64,000 bases of DNA from an uncultured Paracoccaceae bacterium (GTDB lineage: Bacteria > Pseudomonadota > Alphaproteobacteria > Rhodobacterales > Rhodobacteraceae), in contig CANMVA010000003.1 in assembly GCA_947501355.1 (NCBI GenBank), forward strand, positions 80,768-144,767, given 5' to 3'. Positions within the stretch are counted from its first letter, which is position 1. The number at the start of each line of letters is the position of its first letter. The translations under genes and the position numbers were made by a program. The notes under the pieces are model-generated. The model was not told the DNA's origin and made no database searches. It saw only the letters and a program-made list of their open reading frames with translations. Positions 58,684-64,000 of the stretch are shown piece by piece.

Positions 58684-60076
58684 CGTCTTGCTCCTTCTGC
58701 TCTGCCTCAGCCATTTGCTGATCGCGCCACCACGCACCAATCAACAGCTCTTTGAATTCCGCATAAGTCCGGTCAAACGCCTCGCGCCCCCGGACATAGG
58801 TCTCGCGATTAAAGTCGCGGTAATCGGCCTCGTAGATACCGTTCACCTGCTCTCCGGCTTGGCCCACAAGGGCCGTGTAATCCTGCCGGTAGGCATTCAT
58901 GAAATCGCCCAGATAGGCCTGAATGACATTGGCCAGATCGGTCTGTTGCGCCGCATCAAACCGCGTGATGAGCGCGCGCACAACGTCCCATTCGAACTTC
59001 ATCTCCGGCAGGCCCGCGCGGCGTCTCGCTGCGTTCTCCCCATCCTCGATCGACGCGAAGGTCGAGTAGAGCATATCGAAGAACCGACCCGTGCTGTCGA
59101 ACTCCAGAAACGACGCGCCAAGGGGGACCAGCAGGATATCCGAGGCCGCCAGCGCGTTGATCGTCAGATAGCCAAGCGCGGGAGGCGTATCGAGCAGGAT
59201 GATGTCATATTCCGACAGCACATCCTCATTCTCCAGAAAGCCTGTGAGCGCGTCCCAGAGCGGCCAGTTTCGCTGCGACATGCGCCAGACCGGGACCTGA
59301 AATTCGGCCCAGTAGAGGTTCAGCTGCGCGCCGATCAGATCGATATTGGGCCAGTGGGTCGGCTGGATCACGTCCTTGGCAGTGACTTGCAGCGCTTCGG
59401 TCAACGTCTCGTCGAGGGGCAGGGGCGCTTGGCCCTGCGCCTCTCGCACGCCGTTTTCACGCTGGACGTGGAGGGCGTAATCCTTGGCCAGAAGCGGGAA
59501 GACGGTGGACCATTCATCCTCCACCGTGCCGCCCATGATCGAGGTCATGGACCCCTGGCTGTCGAGGTCGATCACGAGGACGCGGTAGCCGTCCAAAGCG
59601 GCGGACATGGCCAGATGAGCGGCGGTCGAGGTCTTGCCGACGCCGCCTTTGAAGTTGGCAACGGCGACGACTTTCGCGGGCAGACCTTCGGGGCGGTAGG
59701 GCTTGTATTCCTTGCTGGCGACGCCTTCCTCCGCGAAGTGGTTTCGCAGCGAAAGCACCTCTTCCAGGGTGAACCATTTGGCCCCTGCGGCCCCTTCGCC
59801 TTGAGGCAGATCGCGGTTGGCTTTCAGCACCCGCCGCAAGTGAGCGGCATTGACCGGGATCAGGTAGCGGCAGATCTCCCACACGGAGAATTTGCGCAGC
59901 CGTTTCTGGCCGTCGGGGGAGTAACCGCGCTTGGCCAGATCATCGCGGCCTTTCGCAGCGAAAGCGGCGGCTTTTGCGAATCGTGCGGTGTCGATAGGAT
60001 CGCCTAACTTGGCCGCTGCCGTTTCCGGGTCGAGGTTGAAATAGGGGGGGACCGGTTGGTCTGTCTTTCTGCTCAT
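58661..60076 (-). CDS. parA: ParA-type partition ATPase
   Basis: 471-aa Walker-type ATPase that positions the replicon. An N-terminal DNA-binding extension (about 1-130) puts it in type Ia ParA, which also autoregulates transcription. Walker A with deviant lysine is KGGVGKT (143-149), Walker A' VLVIDLDSQGSMT and Walker B DIILLDTPPALGYLT. ATG 60076 is preferred, preceded by an AAAGAGAG stretch. Three copies of TTTCGCAGCGAAA (59742, 59951, 60168) lie in its 5' half and promoter. Confidence 0.92.
   Translation of the reverse strand: MSRKTDQPVPPYFNLDPETAAAKLGDPIDTARFAKAAAFAAKGRDDLAKRGYSPDGQKRLRKFSVWEICRYLIPVNAAHLRRVLKANRDLPQGEGAAGAKWFTLEEVLSLRNHFAEEGVASKEYKPYRPEGLPAKVVAVANFKGGVGKTSTAAHLAMSAALDGYRVLVIDLDSQGSMTSIMGGTVEDEWSTVFPLLAKDYALHVQRENGVREAQGQAPLPLDETLTEALQVTAKDVIQPTHWPNIDLIGAQLNLYWAEFQVPVWRMSQRNWPLWDALTGFLENEDVLSEYDIILLDTPPALGYLTINALAASDILLVPLGASFLEFDSTGRFFDMLYSTFASIEDGENAARRRAGLPEMKFEWDVVRALITRFDAAQQTDLANVIQAYLGDFMNAYRQDYTALVGQAGEQVNGIYEADYRDFNRETYVRGREAFDRTYAEFKELLIGAWWRDQQMAEAEQKEQDDGETQTA
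59742..59754. promoter_or_regulatory. 13-base partition-site-like repeat, first of three
   Basis: TTTCGCAGCGAAA, a dyad of the same half-site as the parS-like palindromes but with a one-base centre. Exact copies at 59951-59963 (in parA) and 60168-60180 (before parA), and a near copy at 59268. Confidence 0.55.
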
Positions 60077-60650
60077 CGCGTCTCTCTTTGTGAGATGTTC
60101 TAGGTTTTGCCGTGTATAACCCGATCTATCGCACATCTTGGCTTTTGAGGGAATTGCGAAGGCGGATTTTCGCAGCGAAACCGTCGAGAGGGCGTAAAAT
60201 CACCGTCCAGAGAAGAAAAACACACCCTATAAACTGTAGAATCTTTAGATTATTTAAAGTCTTTGGTCCATATAAGTCATTAGTTATCATATGGTTAGCC
60301 GTATTCAGGGGCCTGTCTACGGGATGAACCGCACCCTTGGACAGGGGCAAAGGAACCCGTTTTCAGGACAAAAAGTGCCTTCTCACGGGATGACGGGCTC
60401 CGATTCGCAGTAGAGTCTGTTGGGCTGTGTTAGAGACTGTTTTCAGAGTCTCTTTCGCGGGCGAGATCGCCCAATCGGCCGGGGCAGGGGAGGGGGCGTA
60501 GCGAGTTATCCACAAAGGGGACCCGTTTGCGGGATGAGGGCCCTCCCGTAAAAGGGTGCCTATGGCGGACTTGAGCGCGGGTGCCTTTTTGTGCCATTCT
60601 GCGCGGGAGGTGACGCAGATCACCCGATTCCCAAAAGGGGCGCAGTGAGC
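60077..60650. other. probable replication origin: iterons, DnaA box and AT-rich stretch
   Basis: The 574-base gap between divergent parA and the initiator gene holds origin-like elements. Iteron-like repeats of 17 bases (consensus ACCCGTTTACGGGATGA, some degenerate) start at 60311, 60354, 60377, 60521 and 60544. A perfect DnaA box TTATCCACA is at 60506-60514. An AT-rich stretch at about 60220-60300 could be the unwinding region. A copy of TTTCGCAGCGAAA is at 60168. The Rep_3-type initiator next door should bind the iterons. Confidence 0.7.
60506..60514 (+). promoter_or_regulatory. DnaA box in the origin region
   Basis: TTATCCACA, an exact match to the consensus, seven bases before the iteron-like repeat at 60521. 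Confidence 0.6.
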
Positions 60651-61925
60651 ATGGGCAAGCAGGATATTCCGACCGACCGGATGACGGGCGCGTTGCGGCG
60701 CAGTTCGGTTAAAAAGAACGTGGCGGCGATCCATGTGTCAGGGAAGCTGTCACTGCTCCAGCGCAAATTGTCGAACGTCTTGTTGCTGAACGCTTATGAT
60801 GCGCTGACCACCCAGCCCAAACACGCGATTGATGCGCGCACGCTTTGCACGATGATCGGGTATAACTCCAATGATATGGAGACGCTCAAAGGCGCGCTGC
60901 GCGGGTTGGCGGAAACCGTGGCCGAGTGGGATATGCTGGATGAGAAGGGGCGGCAGGAATGGGGCGTCTCGGCGCTGTTGTCTTATGCCAAGCTAAAGGG
61001 GGGTGTGTGTGAATACGCTTATTCCCCGGCGTTGGCGGAGAAATTGCATGACCCAAAGGTCTTTGCGCTGATTAACCTTAATATCCAGCGGCGGTTTACC
61101 AGCGGGCACGCGCTCTCGCTTTACGAGAACTGCTACAGGTTTGTGCGCACGGGCAGCACCGGGTGGTGGTCGCTGGATCTGTTTCGCAGGCTCATGGGCG
61201 TCGATGGCAGTGCCTATTACGAGACCTACAAGCATCTGAACGCCAAGATCATCAAACCGGCGGTAGCGGAGGTCAACAAAAGCTCGAACATTCTGATCGA
61301 GCCGGAGGTGCGCAAGATGGGGCGCACGGTGACGGAGATCCGGTTTCGGATCAAAGAGAACCCGCAACTGGCGATGTTCGACATTGATGACGATGATGGA
61401 CTGCGCAAAGGGCGGGTCTATGCGGCGCTTCTGGAGATGGGCGTATCGGACCGACTGGCGCGGCAGTGGATTTCCGAGCATGGCGAGGCCTATGTCGCGG
61501 CGAAATTGGCGTATCTGCATGATCAGGACGGGGTCGACAGCCCGGTGCGCTATCTGACGGCGGCGATCCGTGGCGATTACGCCAAGCCCACCCCCGCAAC
61601 GCCCGACCCGGAGGTGGCCGCAGAGGCGGCGCGCCGGGCAGAGGAGGGGCAGCGGCGCGCGCAGGCGCAAGAGGCCGAGGTGGATGCGCGCTTTGCGGAA
61701 CGGGCGCTGCGGGCGGCGCGTCTGGCACGGGTCCGCGATGTGGCGCTGGCGCGCAATCCGACGCAGCGCGATAGTGACCGGCGACTTTTCCTGTCGCAGT
61801 TGTCTGACCCGCTGGACCGGGAGGAATTCGCGCGGCTTGGCTGGGCATCGGCACTTAACGCTCGGGCGATCTGCGATTTTTGGGAGGATCTTGTGCCGGG
61901 GCTGTTCGACGATTTGGCCGCGTAA
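60651..61925 (+). CDS. Rep_3-type plasmid replication initiator
   Basis: 424-aa initiator of the Rep_3 (RepE/Pi-like) fold. Two winged-helix domains are suggested: residues 20-130 (SGKLSLLQRKLSNVLLLNAY) and 130-250, with SGHALSLYENCYRFVRTGST, YKHLNAKIIKPAVAEVNKSS and VTEIRFRIKENPQ, a typical Rep_3 core. The C-terminal 170 residues are an extension rich in Ala, Arg and Glu, probably helical. ATG 60651 is preferred (AAGGGG upstream). Roseobacters use this class as RepB-type replicons with a parAB pair, as here. Confidence 0.85.
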   Translation: MGKQDIPTDRMTGALRRSSVKKNVAAIHVSGKLSLLQRKLSNVLLLNAYDALTTQPKHAIDARTLCTMIGYNSNDMETLKGALRGLAETVAEWDMLDEKGRQEWGVSALLSYAKLKGGVCEYAYSPALAEKLHDPKVFALINLNIQRRFTSGHALSLYENCYRFVRTGSTGWWSLDLFRRLMGVDGSAYYETYKHLNAKIIKPAVAEVNKSSNILIEPEVRKMGRTVTEIRFRIKENPQLAMFDIDDDDGLRKGRVYAALLEMGVSDRLARQWISEHGEAYVAAKLAYLHDQDGVDSPVRYLTAAIRGDYAKPTPATPDPEVAAEAARRAEEGQRRAQAQEAEVDARFAERALRAARLARVRDVALARNPTQRDSDRRLFLSQLSDPLDREEFARLGWASALNARAICDFWEDLVPGLFDDLAA

Positions 61926-62010
61926 TCGCTGCGGACCGGGCTATTTTCTGACAAAATTCCCGGATAACACGGCCTCAAAACAAGTATAGTATGCGTTTGA
62001 GGAGAGTGGT

Positions 62011-63150
62011 GTGAAGGCTTTGGTATTGGGCGGGGACGGCTTTTGCGGCTGGCCCACGTCATTGCATCTGGCCGCCGAAGGCTACAGCGTGACGATTGCG
62101 GACAACCTGTCGCGCCGGGCGATTGCCGATGAGTTGGGTGCACCTTCGCTGACGCCAATCCGGTCAATTGAGGATCGCATAGCGGCGGCCCAAGCGGTGG
62201 GAGATGTTCAGTTTTCACAGACCGATGTGACGGACCCGGTGGCGTTGAAGACGCTGTTGGGCGCGCTTGAGCCGGATGTGATCGTGCATTTTGCCGAACA
62301 ACGCTCCGCCCCGTATTCGATGCTGGGTGATGCGCAGCGGCGCTATACCGTGGCCAATAACGTCAACGGCACGAACACGCTTTTTTCGGCGCTGGTCGAG
62401 CTGGGGCAGCGGCCCCATGTGGTGCATCTGGGGACGATGGGCGTTTACGGCTATTCCGATGATCTGGGCGAGTTGCAGGAGGGCTATCTGGATGTGCGCG
62501 TGGCGCAGACGGGGTGCGATGTGACGATCGGGTATCCGGCCAATCCGGGCTCTATTTACCATCTGACGAAATGCCTCGATCACACGTTGATGCAGTTTTA
62601 TGGGAAGAACTGGCAGTTTCAGATTACCGATCTGCATCAGGGGATTGTCTGGGGCACCGATAGCGAGATTACGGGCTCCGACGAGGCGCTGATCAACCGG
62701 TTTGATTATGATGGAGAATACGGCACGGTGCTGAACCGGCTGGTGAGCCAGGCCGCGGTAGGGCATCCGCTGACTGTGTACGGGACGGGCGGGCAGAGCC
62801 GGGCGTTCATCCATATCTCGGACACGGCGCGTTGCGTGCATCTGGCCGCAGGTGCGCCGCCGGATCCGGGGGCGCCGGTGCAGGTGTTCAACCAGGTGGC
62901 AGAGGTGCGCAATGTGGGCGCGCTGGCTCAGATGATTGCGGAACGGACGGGGGCGGAGGTGTCGTATCTCGACAACCCGCGCAAGGAAGCGGCGGCCAAT
63001 GAGTTGCGCGTGTCAAACGCGGGGCTGCGGTCGCTGGGATTTGCGCCGCGCACGCTGGAAGATAGCCTGATGGACGAGATTAGCGCCACCGTGGGCCGGT
63101 ATCGCGACCGGCTGAACCGGGATGTGATTTTCAGCAAGGCCCGCTGGTAG
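62011..63150 (+). CDS. UDP-sulfoquinovose synthase-like NAD-dependent epimerase
   Basis: 379-aa extended short-chain dehydrogenase resembling SqdB/SQD1, which makes UDP-sulfoquinovose from UDP-glucose and sulfite. Signature segments are VLGGDGFCGWPTSLHLA, HFAEQRSAPYSMLGDAQR, NNVNGTNTLF and LTKCLDHTLMQFYGKNW, followed by TDLHQGIVWG. The start is GTG 62011 with GAGGAG seven bases upstream. The product would serve sulfolipid or a sulfonated glycan. No SqdX/sqdD-type transferase is seen in the window. Confidence 0.85.
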   Translation: MKALVLGGDGFCGWPTSLHLAAEGYSVTIADNLSRRAIADELGAPSLTPIRSIEDRIAAAQAVGDVQFSQTDVTDPVALKTLLGALEPDVIVHFAEQRSAPYSMLGDAQRRYTVANNVNGTNTLFSALVELGQRPHVVHLGTMGVYGYSDDLGELQEGYLDVRVAQTGCDVTIGYPANPGSIYHLTKCLDHTLMQFYGKNWQFQITDLHQGIVWGTDSEITGSDEALINRFDYDGEYGTVLNRLVSQAAVGHPLTVYGTGGQSRAFIHISDTARCVHLAAGAPPDPGAPVQVFNQVAEVRNVGALAQMIAERTGAEVSYLDNPRKEAAANELRVSNAGLRSLGFAPRTLEDSLMDEISATVGRYRDRLNRDVIFSKARW

Positions 63151-64000
63151 TTAATTGTGATAATACCCTTTGGAATCATAGCCTTCGTCATGCCCGTAGG
63201 CTTTCTGAAGGCTTGGGTTCACCTTTGAGAGGACCATGCCTGTCACGGTGAGCCCCACGGTTTGAAAGCTGCGCAGACCCACGGCGACCTGACGGCGCGG
63301 GGTTTTGTCCCAATGCACTGTGTAGAGGATCGCGTCGGCATGCTGCCCGATCACGCGAGCGTCCGGCACCAGCAGGACCGGGGGCGTGTCGATCAGGATC
63401 ACGTCGTAGGATTTACGCGCACCGCGCAACATCCGCCCGAATTGCGGCGTTGAGAAGATGTCGGCGGCATTGCTGTTGGTCTTGTCGCCGGGCAGGATAT
63501 CGACGCCCAGCAGGTCAGAGCGCCAGACGGCGTCTTCCAGCCGGGTCTTGCGGGTCAGCGCGCCCATCAGGCCGGGCACATCCTCCATCTCGAAATAGGA
63601 ACGGAACATGCGGCGGCGGATATCGCCCTCGATCACCAGAACGCGCTTGCCGAGGCTGGCCATATTCTGTGCCATCGCAAGGGCTTGGGTGGTCTTGCCT
63701 TCGCCGGGGACCGAACTGGTCAGCATGATGATCTGCGGGCTGGCAGGGCCTGCCATGAAGATCGACGTGCGTAGGTTGCGCACGGCCTCAACAGCCGCGG
63801 AGGTGGGTTTGGAGACGATGTAGTTCAGCACCGTCTTGCGATTGCGCGCGGGGATGCGCGGGATCTGACCCAGGACTGTATGGCCGGTGAACTCCTCCAC
63901 CTCATCGGCGGTGCGGAAGGTCTGGCGGAGCGCTTCGCGGCGCACGACTTGCGCGGCTGCAATCAGGCCCATCAGAAGGGCGGAGAACACCACGATCAGA
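63151..64000 (-). CDS. BY-kinase / chain-length regulator (Wzc-like), 3' part only
   Basis: C-terminal 283 residues of a polysaccharide co-polymerase with tyrosine autokinase domain. The frame stays open to the right edge, so the 5' part (Wzz domain) is outside the window. Visible are the second membrane helix (LIVVFSALLMGLIAAAQVV), Walker A SSVPGEGKTT, Walker A' VLVIEGDIRRR, Walker B VILIDTPP, and a terminal tyrosine cluster (KAYGHDEGYDSKGYYHN) that is autophosphorylated in this family to control export. Convergent with the preceding gene (stops adjacent). Confidence 0.88.
   Translation of the reverse strand, partial: LIVVFSALLMGLIAAAQVVRREALRQTFRTADEVEEFTGHTVLGQIPRIPARNRKTVLNYIVSKPTSAAVEAVRNLRTSIFMAGPASPQIIMLTSSVPGEGKTTQALAMAQNMASLGKRVLVIEGDIRRRMFRSYFEMEDVPGLMGALTRKTRLEDAVWRSDLLGVDILPGDKTNSNAADIFSTPQFGRMLRGARKSYDVILIDTPPVLLVPDARVIGQHADAILYTVHWDKTPRRQVAVGLRSFQTVGLTVTGMVLSKVNPSLQKAYGHDEGYDSKGYYHN

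Overview
The window looks like a piece of an extrachromosomal replicon (plasmid or chromid) of a Rhodobacterales / roseobacter-group alphaproteobacterium. The evidence is a parA-parB pair with a Rep_3-type initiator (57.2-61.9 kb) beside iteron-like repeats and perfect 18-bp palindromes, a GC-rich backbone, an alphaproteobacterial glpDSTPQUV-type glycerol operon, and short intergenic repeats. These assignments rest on motif recognition by eye; no database search was run.

Left edge to 4.1 kb: reductive pyrimidine catabolism. A RutR-type regulator runs in from the left edge and converges on a DMT-family permease gene that follows preT-preA (dihydropyrimidine dehydrogenase). A near-consensus RutR box (4136-4151) lies just upstream of preT.

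4.3-21.4 kb: a surface-polysaccharide locus, mostly AT-richer than its surroundings. It encodes wbpA-, wbpB-, wbpE- and wbpI-like enzymes (a UDP-ManNAc(3NAc)A-type sugar nucleotide), an MsbA/PglK-like ABC exporter, an acyltransferase-3/SGNH protein, four glycosyltransferases, galE, an LpxD-like acyltransferase and two unrecognised genes. A GC-rich block (about 6.8-10.4 kb) is joined to AT-rich flanks inside two genes, which suggests mosaic recombination.

21.6-29.7 kb: a complete, tightly overlapped mrpABCDEFG cation/proton antiporter operon, a divergent OxyR-like LysR regulator that lacks the usual peroxidatic cysteine, and a YcaQ-type DNA glycosylase. 29.9-34.6 kb: an ABC1/UbiB-like kinase and a large sulfatase fused to RTX calcium-binding repeats.

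34.7-46.7 kb: glycerol / glycerol-3-phosphate utilisation. glpR is divergent from glpD-glpS-glpT-glpP-glpQ-[unknown gene]-glpU-glpV, followed by glpK and an iron-type alcohol dehydrogenase. A 161-codon, AT-richer gene is inserted between glpQ and glpU with one-base overlaps on both sides. The two ABC ATPases carry complementary defects that predict one catalytic and one degenerate ATP site.

46.8-53 kb: an apparent operon of a glycine-rich, modular autotransporter (broken by one frameshift at a C5/G5 tract), a NarL-type response regulator and a 7TMR-DISM-like histidine kinase. 53-54.4 kb has no convincing gene. 54.4-57.2 kb: a metallophosphatase, UDP-glucose dehydrogenase and a Tat-exported MsrB.

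57.2-62 kb: replication and partition. 62-64 kb: a UDP-sulfoquinovose synthase-like gene and the 3' part of a BY-kinase for exopolysaccharide export. Sugar-nucleotide and polysaccharide genes therefore lie on both sides of the replication module, and surface glycan production with its secreted modifying enzymes is the dominant theme.
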